The position numbers were made by a program, and so were the translations under genes. Under the pieces are notes generated by a model, which saw only the letters and a program-made list of their open reading frames with translations, had not been told where the DNA came from and made no database searches. Positions 1 through 9,036 of a DNA stretch of 64,000 bases are shown here, piece by piece. Each line of letters begins with the position of its first letter. Position 1 is the stretch's first letter. This DNA comes from Saprospiraceae bacterium (lineage in GTDB: Bacteria; Bacteroidota; Bacteroidia; Chitinophagales; Saprospiraceae). Location of the stretch: positions 434,001-498,000 of the forward strand of contig JADJTQ010000003.1 in assembly GCA_016711125.1 (NCBI GenBank), in the 5' to 3' direction.

Positions 1-9
1 AGTTCCCAT
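1..9 (-). CDS. pstB: possible start of pstB (partial)
   Basis: On the minus strand an ATG lies 22 bases beyond the pstA stop and opens three codons (M-G-T) before the window ends. In Pst operons the ATPase gene pstB normally follows pstA, so this is probably its start. Only order and spacing support it; no PstB motif is visible. Confidence 0.3.
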
Positions 10-31
10 GGTTTTATTGGCTATTTGTTGG

Positions 32-889
32 CTACCATTTTACATGGCGTTGCCAACGATATCTTAAATATACGGCGATGCCATTGAGTAAAAAAGTGAT
101 TGCCAGCAAGATAATAATCCCGGCGGCTGCATTAGTGATAAATCCTGGATCTGGTCGTGACACCCAATTAAATATCTGGATTGGAAGCACTGTAAATTCG
201 TCCATCGGTGATTGAGCGACAAACGGAACATAGGCCAGGGCACCGATGACAATCACGGGAGCCGCCTCTCCTACGGCACGTGACAGCGCCAGGATCACTC
301 CAGTAGCAATGCCGCCGGCAGAGGAGGGTAGTATCTGATACCAGATGGTTTGCCATTTCGTGGCACCCATTCCGAATGAGGCTTCTTTGATTGAGGAGGG
401 CACTGCTGTGATGGCTTCCCGGGTTGCTACAATAATTATAGGCATAATAAGTAATGAAAGCGTAAATGCACCGGCCAGCAGACTGCCTCCAAGTTTCCAG
501 GTTCGGACGAAAATTTCCAGGCCAAGGATTCCGTATATTACTGAAGGAACTCCTGCCAAATTAGTGATATTGATTTCCAATAATTTTGAAAATCGGTTTT
601 TCTTGCTATACTCTTCAAGGTAGATAGCAGCGGCAATACTGAGCGGTATGGAAATTAATGCCGTCAGAGCAAAGATCCAGAGTGAACCGGTCCAGGCCGT
701 AAGAATACCTGCCTTCTCCGATTTACGGCTTGGAAGGCTGGTAAGAAATTGCCAATCAATCCGCCTTAATCCATCGCTAATGATGGAAGCAATAAAAATA
801 GACAAAAGTATTAGACCGATCAGCGATGCAAAAATGCCGAAGTATTTGAATAACCCATCCTTTAGTTGATTTTTATCGGCGTTATTCAT
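32..889 (-). CDS. pstA: phosphate ABC transporter permease PstA
   Basis: One of the two membrane subunits of the high-affinity phosphate importer PstSCAB. The 285-aa protein has about six hydrophobic segments, beginning around residue 17, and the binding-protein-dependent permease (EAA) loop near residues 165-210, with ASFGMGATKWQT followed by LSRAVGEAAPVIV, which contacts the ATPase. Length is normal for PstA. The start overlaps the end of pstC by 8 bases, indicating translational coupling within the operon. Identification is by family motif, gene order and the neighbouring PstC and PstS; confidence is high. Confidence 0.95.
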   Translation of the reverse strand: MNNADKNQLKDGLFKYFGIFASLIGLILLSIFIASIISDGLRRIDWQFLTSLPSRKSEKAGILTAWTGSLWIFALTALISIPLSIAAAIYLEEYSKKNRFSKLLEINITNLAGVPSVIYGILGLEIFVRTWKLGGSLLAGAFTLSLLIMPIIIVATREAITAVPSSIKEASFGMGATKWQTIWYQILPSSAGGIATGVILALSRAVGEAAPVIVIGALAYVPFVAQSPMDEFTVLPIQIFNWVSRPDPGFITNAAAGIIILLAITFLLNGIAVYLRYRWQRHVKW

Positions 890-1763
890 ATTTCTCCTGG
901 AATTTTTCTTTCAGATAATGACTGATATTATTCAATATAAAAGTGAATAAAAACAGCATAAGCCCGGCGGCAAAAATAGTTTGATATTCGATCGAACCAT
1001 GTGGCACATCCCCTAAACTCACTTGCACGATAAAAGCGGTGATAGTTTCTACAGTTTCCAGAGGATTAAGGGTTAAATTTGGCTGCTGCCCGGCAGCGAT
1101 GGCCACGATCATGGTTTCACCTATTGCCCTTGAAATGGCAAGAATCACAGATACAATAATCCCCGAAGATGCCGCTGGAACCAATACTTTAAAGGAAGTT
1201 TGAAGCCGGGTAGAACCCATCCCAAAGGCAGCCTCCCGCAAGGAATTAGGGACCGCACGAAGAGCATCTTCACTCAAAGAAGATACCATTGGAATGATCA
1301 TGATGCCCATGACTAATCCGGCGGATAATGCATTGAAGGTAGATATCTCTGGAAAGATGTTTTTTAGAAATGGAGTTACAACGGTCAGTGCAAAAAAGCC
1401 ATAGACCACCGTAGGTACAGCGGCAAGGATTTCCAACGCCGGTTTAAATAGATTTCGAATGATCTTTGGGGCATACTCACTGAGATAAATCGCGATCGTG
1501 ATGCCCAACGGTAAAGCCACCAAAATCGCTACCAGTGTTGTACTAATGGTACCCGTCAATAGAGGAAGGATCCCATATTTCTTAATACTAAACAAGGGAG
1601 TCCATTCCGTTTCGGTCAGAAATTCAATGATCGAAACATGTTTGAAAAAGACAAAAGACTGAGACAATAGAACCCAGATGATGGCAATGGTCGTTAAAAT
1701 AGTGGCCATGGCGCTCAGCCATAGACCACTTTCGATTATCTTTTCCTTTATTCTTACTTTCAA
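882..1763 (-). CDS. pstC: phosphate ABC transporter permease PstC
   Basis: The partner permease of PstA. The 293-aa protein has an N-terminal membrane segment near residues 16-38, further segments through the C-terminus, and the EAA loop EAAFGMGSTRLQT followed by ISRAIGETMIVAIAAG near residues 180-225, a typical PstC signature. It sits 20 bases downstream of pstS and overlaps pstA by 8 bases, so it belongs to one transcription unit with them. No sign of truncation. Confidence 0.95.
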   Translation of the reverse strand: MKVRIKEKIIESGLWLSAMATILTTIAIIWVLLSQSFVFFKHVSIIEFLTETEWTPLFSIKKYGILPLLTGTISTTLVAILVALPLGITIAIYLSEYAPKIIRNLFKPALEILAAVPTVVYGFFALTVVTPFLKNIFPEISTFNALSAGLVMGIMIIPMVSSLSEDALRAVPNSLREAAFGMGSTRLQTSFKVLVPAASSGIIVSVILAISRAIGETMIVAIAAGQQPNLTLNPLETVETITAFIVQVSLGDVPHGSIEYQTIFAAGLMLFLFTFILNNISHYLKEKFQEKYE

Positions 1764-1783
1764 CGCGATCTTATTTCGGGCGT

Positions 1784-2758
1784 TTAATTAGAACCTGCCG
1801 CCGCTATGGTTTTAGTGACAAAATCTTTGAAATGAGCGAGTTGTGTAGCATATTCCTCAGTAGGCAAAGGTATGTAGCCAACATCACCGACTAACTCAGC
1901 AGCATTCTCAAGATAAAATTCCACAAATTTTACCACTTCCGGACGTTTAGCTGCTTCACTGGAGACATAAATATATAGGGGCCGACTGAGTGGGGAGTAA
2001 GTACCATCCTTTACAGTAATTACTGAAGGTAGTACCGGGCCTTGACCTGCGTCTACACCGAGCAATTTTAGTCGACCTTCATTTTCATGGTAATAGGCTA
2101 ATCCAAAAAATCCCAGGGCATTCTCGTCACCGGCTACTCCCTGGACAAGAACATGATCGTCTTCACTCGGCATGAAGTCACCCCGGCTGGCGCCACTTTC
2201 ACCTACAATCGCTTCCGTAAAATAGTCGAAAGTACCCGAGGCGGTACCCGGACCCAATAGTTTTAGCGCTTTATCCGGAAAGCCAGCTCTCACCTGATTC
2301 CAATTGGTGATTCTGTTTTGTGCCGATGGCTCCCAAATGGTTTTTAATTCAGAGACGGTAAGATTATTGACCCAATTATTTTTTGGATTGACAATGACTG
2401 CCAGTCCATCGTAAGCGACTGCCAACTCAATGTACGAGATACCATTTTCCCGGCAAGCTGCCGCCTCGGAATCCTTAATGGATCGTGAGGCATCGGAAAT
2501 GACCGTTTCTCCCCGGCCAAATTTTTTAAAACCACCACCAGTACCGGAAACTCCAATGGTTACTCTAACATCCCGGGCAACTCCACGAAATTCTTCTGCA
2601 ATTGCTTCTGTGACCGGATAGACGGTACTGGACCCATCAATATTTATTGTGCCGCTAAGATCGCTACTAGTCGCTTTAGCCTGCTGATTACCGCCTTGAC
2701 AAGATATCAAGAATGTAGTACCAGCCATTAATATGATTAATTGAATTATTTTATACAT
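1784..2758 (-). CDS. pstS: phosphate-binding lipoprotein PstS
   Basis: Periplasmic phosphate-binding component that delivers phosphate to PstCA. The 324-aa protein opens with a lipoprotein signal ending in LISC (predicted lipidated Cys20), so it is probably anchored to the cytoplasmic membrane. Phosphate-binding loops of the family are visible: IDGSSTVYPV near residues 40-49, SDASRSI near 90, and GPGTASGTFDYF near 168-180. It lies 51 bases after the porin gene and just before pstC, giving the order porin-pstS-pstC-pstA. Expression is probably induced by phosphate starvation through the operator upstream of the porin. Confidence 0.95.
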   Translation of the reverse strand: MYKIIQLIILMAGTTFLISCQGGNQQAKATSSDLSGTINIDGSSTVYPVTEAIAEEFRGVARDVRVTIGVSGTGGGFKKFGRGETVISDASRSIKDSEAAACRENGISYIELAVAYDGLAVIVNPKNNWVNNLTVSELKTIWEPSAQNRITNWNQVRAGFPDKALKLLGPGTASGTFDYFTEAIVGESGASRGDFMPSEDDHVLVQGVAGDENALGFFGLAYYHENEGRLKLLGVDAGQGPVLPSVITVKDGTYSPLSRPLYIYVSSEAAKRPEVVKFVEFYLENAAELVGDVGYIPLPTEEYATQLAHFKDFVTKTIAAAGSN

Positions 2759-2809
2759 TTTATTTAGATTAAAATTTTATTTATTGTAGAAATTTCGATT
2801 GGAATAGGA

Positions 2810-4027
2810 TTAGAAATAAGTAAGAAATCTAAGATTTAGATCGGAAGCTTTGCCGACATTTTCCAGATTTATAAATGAATAATTAGCCATGATTCGTACT
2901 CGGGGATTGACGTGGTAATTGAGTGCTAAAGTGATATCACTGATTTTACCACCATTAAAATCTCCATCATTTAGATTGGCTATTGAATACCGGGCAGCTA
3001 TTTCCCAGACACCGTTTTTTGCCAGATCTTCAGCGATGCCTTCATAGGCGCCCTTATAGCGGTGGCTATTTTTAGCATTCTTGCTATTAATTAAATAGCT
3101 CACCTGGCCATAAAATGAAGAAAAATTCAGTGCAGTTGGGGTGTTTACCCGGGCGAATAGAAATTCTGACTCCACCATTAGGTTATGATGGATATAAACC
3201 AACTCGGGGTTAAATATTTGAGTAGAACTTACATTATCTAATTTCACATTTAAATATTTTGGCGCCGTGTGAGCCGGCGGTCGGGTGCTATATCCATAAG
3301 TTCCTTCCTCACCTGTATTGCGATGACTAAATCCAAAACCAAGGTGGAGTAGATCGTCATCTGTGTTTACTGGAAGGTACGTCATCCTCGTCGTTATGTT
3401 AAAACCATCGTTATTTGCTAGGTCGTTACCGACATCATCCCCGTTGCCAAACACACCAAACTGAAAACTGAATTGTTTTTCACTATCATCAATATGGTAC
3501 ATGAACCCGGAATTTCGTTCAGGTGAAAAACCGCTCAGATAAGAACGCTCGATAAAAACCATATTATTACTGCTTAATTGCACTTCCATCCGCAGAGGTT
3601 CTTTAAATTGACCAGCTCTTAATTTACCGGTTAGACGATTGCTCAATTTCATTAAATTGTATTCCATGTAAGCATCTCTGAAAACGACTTCTCCTCCCGA
3701 AAATTCCAGTTGAAGTTTATAGGCGAAGGAACCATGGAATAACTTGCCTGAATTGTAAAGCCTAACCCTTCTCAATTCCAGCGCGTTTTTGAAGTTGCCC
3801 ACTTCGTCGCTCAGAGTTTCTTCCTGATGAAAGAAGGTTGCATCATACATGATTCTACCTCCCAGTTTAATTTCTGTTTGATTATTTTCCGCCTTTATTG
3901 AGTCTGGATCGTATTCAAATTTCAATCCATCATCCCATGAAAAACGGGCTTTCGCAGGATCTATTCTTTGGGCATTGGCTGAGTAGATCGTTATCGACAA
4001 CAGCCATAATAGGGTCAGATTCTTCAT
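2810..4027 (-). CDS. phosphate-selective porin, OprO/OprP family
   Basis: Outer-membrane channel expected to let phosphate into the periplasm. The 405-aa protein starts with a cleavable signal peptide (about residues 1-19, ending SANA-Q), continues as alternating amphipathic beta-strand sequence and ends in an aromatic residue (FLTYF), as beta-barrel proteins do. Segments such as KLGGRIMYDATFF, ELRRVRLYNSGKLF and the stretch around RAGQFKEPLRME are characteristic of the family. It is the first gene of the pst operon, directly behind a promoter and Pho-box-like operator. Substrate selectivity is inferred from family and context. Confidence 0.9.
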   Translation of the reverse strand: MKNLTLLWLLSITIYSANAQRIDPAKARFSWDDGLKFEYDPDSIKAENNQTEIKLGGRIMYDATFFHQEETLSDEVGNFKNALELRRVRLYNSGKLFHGSFAYKLQLEFSGGEVVFRDAYMEYNLMKLSNRLTGKLRAGQFKEPLRMEVQLSSNNMVFIERSYLSGFSPERNSGFMYHIDDSEKQFSFQFGVFGNGDDVGNDLANNDGFNITTRMTYLPVNTDDDLLHLGFGFSHRNTGEEGTYGYSTRPPAHTAPKYLNVKLDNVSSTQIFNPELVYIHHNLMVESEFLFARVNTPTALNFSSFYGQVSYLINSKNAKNSHRYKGAYEGIAEDLAKNGVWEIAARYSIANLNDGDFNGGKISDITLALNYHVNPRVRIMANYSFINLENVGKASDLNLRFLTYF

Positions 4028-4055
4028 ATCTAATATCTATAACACTTTGACATTG

Positions 4056-4102
4056 CAAAGGTATTCTACCTAATGTTAAGCCATGGTTAAGTCTGAATTA
4101 AC
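4056..4102 (-). promoter_or_regulatory. Pho-box-like operator plus -7 element of the porin-pst operon
   Basis: Reading the minus strand, three hexamers GTTAAT, CTTAAC and CTTAAC recur with exactly 11-base spacing (plus-strand starts 4075, 4086, 4097). Direct repeats of TTAAC type at an 11-base period are the known architecture of PhoB/PhoP binding sites. Eleven bases downstream is TACCTTTG (4063-4056), a perfect match to the Bacteroidota -7 consensus TAnnTTTG, about 30 bases before the porin start. The repeats cover the -33 region, as expected for an activator site. Regulator identity is inference. Confidence 0.65.
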
Positions 4103-4237
4103 ATTGTGATATAGATCACTGGGTGGGAAGGCAAGTCTCCTTGTTTTTTAGCCCGGGTTTTAGTAATCGTGAAGTGTAAATAGTCAGCCAATGTAGGTGG
4201 CCGCCCCAACATATAAATAGAAATGATCAATTATAAA

Positions 4238-5395
4238 CTACTCGATTATAAGCGGTTTAGCTTCTTTCTGTGCTCTTAGAGCTAACTCGGTGGCCAAAAA
4301 ACAATGTGATTGTGACATCGCTGTCTCGGTGCGATTGAGAATGTCATTAACCAATTGCCCGCCATAGGGTAATTCCACATCCTTGCAATCAATATGAAAA
4401 GTGTCCTTGTTGGTGACCAAGAATAGATGATTACCTCCGTCTCTTCCCCCAATATCCACATTCTTACGAATCTCAATGTAGCCTTCGGTACCTAGTATGG
4501 TTAACCGACCATCTCCCCAGCTTGCTAAACCGTCAGGCGTAAACCAGTCGACCCGGACGTAACCCGTGCCCTTGTTTCCTTTGAAAACCACATCTCCAAA
4601 GTCTTCAAATTGGGGATATTGTGGGTAATGCACATTGCCCGTCTGTGAAGCCACCACTTCTGCTGATGTAGAACCGGTAAAATGCAGAAACTGATCGCAT
4701 TGATGAGAGCCGATATCGCATATGATACCACCAAAGTACTTTTTGTCAAAAAACCATTGAGGTCGCGAGTTTAAGCTGATGCGGTGAGGTCCCAGACCAA
4801 TCGTTTGTATTACCTGACCGATGGCTCCCGTTTTCACCAGCTCACTAGCTTTAATCGTGGCCCGATTTTCCAGACGCTCGCTGTACATGATCGAGAAGAT
4901 GCGCTTTGTCTCTGCCTGCACTTTTCTGGCTTCTGCCAATTGATCCAGCGTTACGATACCCGGTTTGTCGACCATATAGTCTTTATCATGTTGCATCACT
5001 CGTACTCCCAGAGGGCCCCGGTCAATTGGGATACCAGCACTTAGTACCAATTGTATAGAAGGATCTTCTAAGACCTCCGCTTCGCTGCGAGCTATTTTGG
5101 CGTTGGGATAGCGCTTGGTAAATCCTTCCAGTAAATCGTTTTCTTTAGCATACACCCCCATCAATTCTCCACCACTGCGCAACATCGCTTCGGTCTGACC
5201 ATATATATGGCCATGATTGAGTCCAATGACTGAAAATTTAATCAATGGTGCCAAATGCCTGTGGATATAGGGAGTCTTTAATTCTGGTGCTTCCAGATGA
5301 CTTTTTGGTGAGAAAGATAGGAATGGGAGTCCGGTTGCTGCAGCAAAAGTGTCTTTGAGGAACTTTCTTCTTTTTGCTTTTTTGGAATTGTCCAT
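4238..5395 (-). CDS. Gfo/Idh/MocA family oxidoreductase with Tat-like signal
   Basis: NAD(P)-dependent sugar or polyol dehydrogenase-like protein, 385 aa. The N-terminus carries a twin-arginine-like motif (KRRKFLK) followed by a hydrophobic stretch, suggesting export of the folded, cofactor-loaded protein. A Rossmann fold starts near residue 53 (FSVIGLNHGHIYG). The family's cofactor-binding motif appears as DKPG in the stretch KDYMVDKPG rather than the usual EKP. The C-terminal alpha/beta domain has GGIICDIGSHQCDQ, with the His position typical of the active site. Substrate cannot be read from the sequence. It stands alone with a 210-base gap to the porin gene. Confidence 0.85.
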   Translation of the reverse strand: MDNSKKAKRRKFLKDTFAAATGLPFLSFSPKSHLEAPELKTPYIHRHLAPLIKFSVIGLNHGHIYGQTEAMLRSGGELMGVYAKENDLLEGFTKRYPNAKIARSEAEVLEDPSIQLVLSAGIPIDRGPLGVRVMQHDKDYMVDKPGIVTLDQLAEARKVQAETKRIFSIMYSERLENRATIKASELVKTGAIGQVIQTIGLGPHRISLNSRPQWFFDKKYFGGIICDIGSHQCDQFLHFTGSTSAEVVASQTGNVHYPQYPQFEDFGDVVFKGNKGTGYVRVDWFTPDGLASWGDGRLTILGTEGYIEIRKNVDIGGRDGGNHLFLVTNKDTFHIDCKDVELPYGGQLVNDILNRTETAMSQSHCFLATELALRAQKEAKPLIIE

Positions 5396-5640
5396 CGATC
5401 AAGTTTTTTGTTTTAAAATCAAACCAAGGTAATAAATTATGGCCTGCAGTTAGAGTATCAATGATACTGGCGTGGATAACAAATTGCACTAATTATTTTG
5501 TGATGAACAAAACTGAAGATCAATACTCATCTCAGGATTTGATGGAAATACCTTAAACAGCGAAGAAATTTACCCTCTTTATTTGCACCATAATTATAAC
5601 CCGGAATCTTCATGAGAAATGAATATTCCGCCCGGAGGGC

Positions 5641-5690
5641 TGACGAAATCATTGAGAATCAATGATTTGTCAGGGTTAAACCCTGATATT
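5641..5690. repeat. cluster of short perfect hairpins
   Basis: Two adjacent palindromes: AAATCATTGA-gaa-TCAATGATTT at 5646-5668 and TCAGGGTT-A-AACCCTGA at 5670-5686. They are preceded by a smaller CCCGGAGGG hairpin. The style, short GC-clamped stems in series, matches the units of the array at 50.5 kb, so this is probably REP-like repeat material rather than a gene-specific terminator. Confidence 0.5.
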
Positions 5691-5749
5691 GAAAATAACC
5701 ACTTTGTTTTTCATATACTCAGTCTAATTGCTTGATTTTCAATCGTCAA

Positions 5750-5778
5750 ATTATGCATTGCATTTTCCAATGCATAAT
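5750..5778. repeat. perfect 11-bp stem hairpin
   Basis: ATTATGCATTG, seven-base loop, CAATGCATAAT. The stem is perfect but AT-rich and not followed by a T-run on either strand, so a rho-independent terminator is unlikely. Function unknown. Confidence 0.5.
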
Positions 5779-5925
5779 GCGGGTTTAAGGAGTTTACAGA
5801 CTCCCCTGAAGTTCCCTGAAGCTCGTGTTTAGCGTTCCGCCGAGAGTTCTAAATCCTAAATTATCCAGCACATTGGAATAAAATTCAACATTATACTTGC
5901 CTATAAAAGATCAATTAGTAGAGGA

Positions 5926-6052
5926 AGTATCGGTATGCAAGGGTTCAACCACGCCGTGGTTGGGGAGATAGCTTCATCGGTCTGCCTTCAGGGTTGGCTG
6001 AGTGCTGGATCAATATTATCACCAAGATCATGATTGCACGAAAAGAATCCCA
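5926..6052 (-). repeat. inverted diverged copy of the 352-bp tandem repeat unit
   Basis: The stretch beginning AGTATCGGTATGCAAGGG (then TTCAACCAC) and continuing through CCTTCAGGGTTGGCTGA to the GATCATGA and AAAAGAATCCCA region is the reverse complement of about 125 bases of the repeat units at 50.5-51.9 kb, with scattered mismatches. This shows the unit is a dispersed genomic repeat and not only a local tandem expansion. Confidence 0.75.
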
Positions 6053-6819
6053 TAGTAAATACAGCCCATATCTGCATCTCATTTAATTAAAATGGCCCGA
6101 AATGTATACCATGAGGAAAACCACCAATTTGTTTTACTCGGGTAATTTGATTCTTCTCTGTCCGTTTAATGGTAGTCGAACGCAGGATAATTTTAAATAC
6201 AGAAAGCCGAAGATGAAAACACTTTTATACGTGTTGATTTTTCGTACTTCTCCGGATGTCCTGCTTAGTGCTATCATTTATGCTGGCGGCTCTTGGGCGT
6301 TTTTAGTGGGTAGTTTATTAATTCATATGTTTTAACCACCTATACTTTGCAGATTCTGAATGTAGATGGTACAGTTTATCAAAAAATTTTCACTAAGCTC
6401 AGATATAATCTCTGTCGATATACAATCTCCCAGCAGGTATCTTTTTTATTTCTGTTTTAATAATACCAACAATAATCTGCATATGTTGAAAATGATTAAG
6501 CAGTAGTATTTTAGAATCTGATCAACAGCCAAATTTGCCTTGATGCCCTGCTGCATTGCTTAGTACTCGCATTTATCACTCTGACACAATGCTATTTTAA
6601 GTGACTTGATAGATTCTTTTCGCAGTGATCCCAGTAGAATAAAATATAAAGTAGTGCGAATGATGGTTGAACCGTTGAAGCAGTAGGCTTCTAAGGAAAG
6701 TCGTAGTGTAACAGGACCTATTTAGAAATAGATAAAGTGGTGACTTAGCAGAAAAAATTTAACAGTTTTTTTCCTGTAATCTTTCTAGCTTTAGATTCTT
6801 TGCTTATCAGACAACCTCC

Positions 6820-8631
6820 ATGACTCAACTTATAAAGATCATTTCTATCTCTGCACTGCTGCTGAATGTAGTTCTTACTTATGCGATTGTAAAATACGAT
6901 GAGGGCAATTTAACGATCAATGGTATTCAGTTGTTTCAGGACAGAGAAGTGGATCAAGACTTTTACTATTTGCCGCAGTATCCAAAGATTGCAACCAAAA
7001 GCGACGGAACTCTTGAATTTATTTTTATGAAATATGTTGGCTCTGGTGGCCCTGCTTTCAATGGTGGCCTGTTTCATACATTAGTGGAGTTTGCGCTGAC
7101 AAAAGAAGAACTCAGTATATTAGAAACCGAATTGAGGAAAAAAGTACCGGGAGCCCGACTGCGAGGGCCAGTACCTTTGCAGGAAGCCTTAAAAGATGGA
7201 GAAGCGGGAATGGCAAGCTTTAAGATCATTTCGTCGATTTTGTCCAGTACTTCAGGCGAGTCGGCATTTACCAATAGTGTGTTGACATCAGGTCATGCGC
7301 CCTTCTTGCCGGGATCAAAAGCGGCACTGGCAACTATGCTTAATCAGCAGGGTGCAACTTTACTCTGGGAATCCTTCCAAAGTGGAACCTCGGATGTCTC
7401 GATTGCTTTGGAAGGTTTTTTTGAAGCAGCAATTAAAGGATATAATGCGATCATAGAGGCTGAGATGGACATTTTATATGAACATTTCAGTGAATTGAGC
7501 AACAATCAAGGAGGGTTCAGCCGAACCCAAACCAGAAGCATTATTGACAGTCTGGTGCAAACACAGAAAATTCGTATTGAAGTCTTTGACCGATCAACAG
7601 GATTGGATATAAAAACGGACGATATGCAGAAGATATTGGATTTGATCACCGGTCAGATGATCAACCTGATGTTTGATGTTCAAAATGGTTGGGCCAGATT
7701 GCCCTTACAGGAAAAACCCGCCGATGCAGAAATCCGAAACAGGTCATCTAATGGAGGCCTATCTGGCTTTCTTTTTGGAGCAGGAAGTGAGCCCTACACT
7801 CAGGATAATCAATATATTCTCAAAGAGAGAAAAGATATTCGAAGCTTTAAATTCTATCTGAATCTGAGCAAATCAACGACCATTAAGGTGCCGGTCTATA
7901 CGTCTGGCAATCTTAGCGGCATCTTTAATGAGCCCAACCAAAGAGACAAATACTTCCGAATTGTAAATCTTGACGACCCGGATTTTCAGCAACGGGAGAT
8001 TCATTTTCAGGTAGATGCAAATTACACCGAAGGATTTAATGATATAATCAATTTCGTAACTGTCAATTTCAAAAAGGCTTATGGAGTTGAAAGACAAAAT
8101 GAGACTTCGGATACATCTTTTTTATTTAGCAAAAAAGATCTTCTTCAAGGTATCGATTTAAAGTCTGTTCACTATCCGAGATTGGGCATTACCGGCATGG
8201 AGTGGTTGAACTATGATTACCAGGTAAGTTGGAGCATTAAAGGGCGTGATCAACCATTGTTTTTTCCATCTGAGCGCAATGAATGGGCAAGTTCAAATCT
8301 TCCATCTATTTCACTGGTACCTTCATTTGGGAAACGGGTTATTGAAATAGATGCCGACCGGGATTATTTTAGAGAAGTTGGGATTAAATCGGCAACCGTT
8401 CGATTTTTCGCCATATTGGGAGGAAAACCTGGCTTACAGAAGTCATTGACATTAAGAGTGGAGGACCCAATTAACACTAATTCTACAAGCATTTTTTTTG
8501 ATGAAAATGAACCCATTGCATATCAAATAAATTGGTATGGTAGGGCGGGAGAGCATCAGGATGACTTAAAAGTGTTGGAAGGTACCTACCTTTTTTTGGT
8601 ACCACCCGATAGTACATTATATAAGCGATAG
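6820..8631 (+). CDS. secreted two-domain protein, array family member 1
   Basis: Unrecognised family. The 603-aa protein has a signal peptide (about residues 1-22). Landmarks shared with the other array members are: a YYLP motif near 49-52; a GG..H motif near 82-86; GPV near 116; GHAPFLPGSKAAL at 158-170; an acidic AIIEAEMDILYEHF segment near 210-223; a hydrophobic ILDLITGQMINLMF near 272-285; then, after a variable linker, a second domain with VNLDDPDFQQREI at 382-393, INFVTVNFKK at 410-419 and WLNYDYQVSWSIKG at 462-475. The pattern is beta-rich with no catalytic signature. It is separated from the rest of the array by 405 bases and is the most divergent full-length copy. Confidence 0.85.
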   Translation: MTQLIKIISISALLLNVVLTYAIVKYDEGNLTINGIQLFQDREVDQDFYYLPQYPKIATKSDGTLEFIFMKYVGSGGPAFNGGLFHTLVEFALTKEELSILETELRKKVPGARLRGPVPLQEALKDGEAGMASFKIISSILSSTSGESAFTNSVLTSGHAPFLPGSKAALATMLNQQGATLLWESFQSGTSDVSIALEGFFEAAIKGYNAIIEAEMDILYEHFSELSNNQGGFSRTQTRSIIDSLVQTQKIRIEVFDRSTGLDIKTDDMQKILDLITGQMINLMFDVQNGWARLPLQEKPADAEIRNRSSNGGLSGFLFGAGSEPYTQDNQYILKERKDIRSFKFYLNLSKSTTIKVPVYTSGNLSGIFNEPNQRDKYFRIVNLDDPDFQQREIHFQVDANYTEGFNDIINFVTVNFKKAYGVERQNETSDTSFLFSKKDLLQGIDLKSVHYPRLGITGMEWLNYDYQVSWSIKGRDQPLFFPSERNEWASSNLPSISLVPSFGKRVIEIDADRDYFREVGIKSATVRFFAILGGKPGLQKSLTLRVEDPINTNSTSIFFDENEPIAYQINWYGRAGEHQDDLKVLEGTYLFLVPPDSTLYKR

Positions 8632-9036
8632 CGTCTGCTGGGTTTGAACGATGAGTATTATTCAGGCTACAAATTACCGGGAAGTCGAGACACATTTTTT
8701 GCAGATTTGTTTCTGGGAATCATTATATTTGTCAGTACCGAATCTAAAAGCTCGGGACAAATATACTTCACTTTAAGGGCGATCTAAGGGCATAAGTGGT
8801 CATTCCCTTTTTTTTACATTATTATTGTGGGCTTTGTTATGTAGTTGAATTGCCAGGATTCAGTTGTTAACATTTACGTATAGTCATTGGAATTTCCAAT
8901 AATTAGTCATTGATTTTTTTTCCGGATCGATTTTTCTGGTCTACCGGTAACATTCCTCACGTTTTTCGAGACTTTGATCAAATGAAATTGCCAGTCTAGT
9001 TTCTAGATGGCCATAGGCAGCAAATTATGAAATAAG
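8632..9036 (+). other. 405-base gap between array members 1 and 2
   Basis: The reading frame of the preceding gene stays open for about 52 codons after its TAG, but this stretch matches nothing in the paralogues, whose C-termini end at the same point, so it is probably chance. No repeat or RNA gene is evident. A promoter for the downstream operon is likely but not identified. Confidence 0.4.

Larger units (their letters stand above)
5396..6819. other. 1.4-kb non-coding region with hairpins and repeats
   Basis: Divergent intergenic region between the oxidoreductase and the long plus-strand gene array. No ORF in it resembles a protein; the longest (77 aa at 6102-6335) has no recognisable features. 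It contains several perfect short hairpins around 5617-5690, a strong hairpin at 5750-5778 and an inverted, diverged copy of the tandem repeat found at 50.5-51.9 kb (listed separately). The promoter of the gene array presumably lies at its right end, but I could not identify a convincing one. Confidence 0.6.

Noticed and set aside
4103..4237. tRNA or riboswitch between porin and oxidoreductase
   Set aside because: No cloverleaf, TPsiC arm or known aptamer pattern could be seen.
6102..6335. 77-aa ORF upstream of the gene array
   Set aside because: Composition and lack of any motif or close neighbour suggest a chance frame in non-coding DNA.
8632..8790. In-frame extension of array member 1 beyond its stop
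   Set aside because: The 52 open codons have no counterpart in the paralogues, which end at the same point, so stop read-through is not supported.
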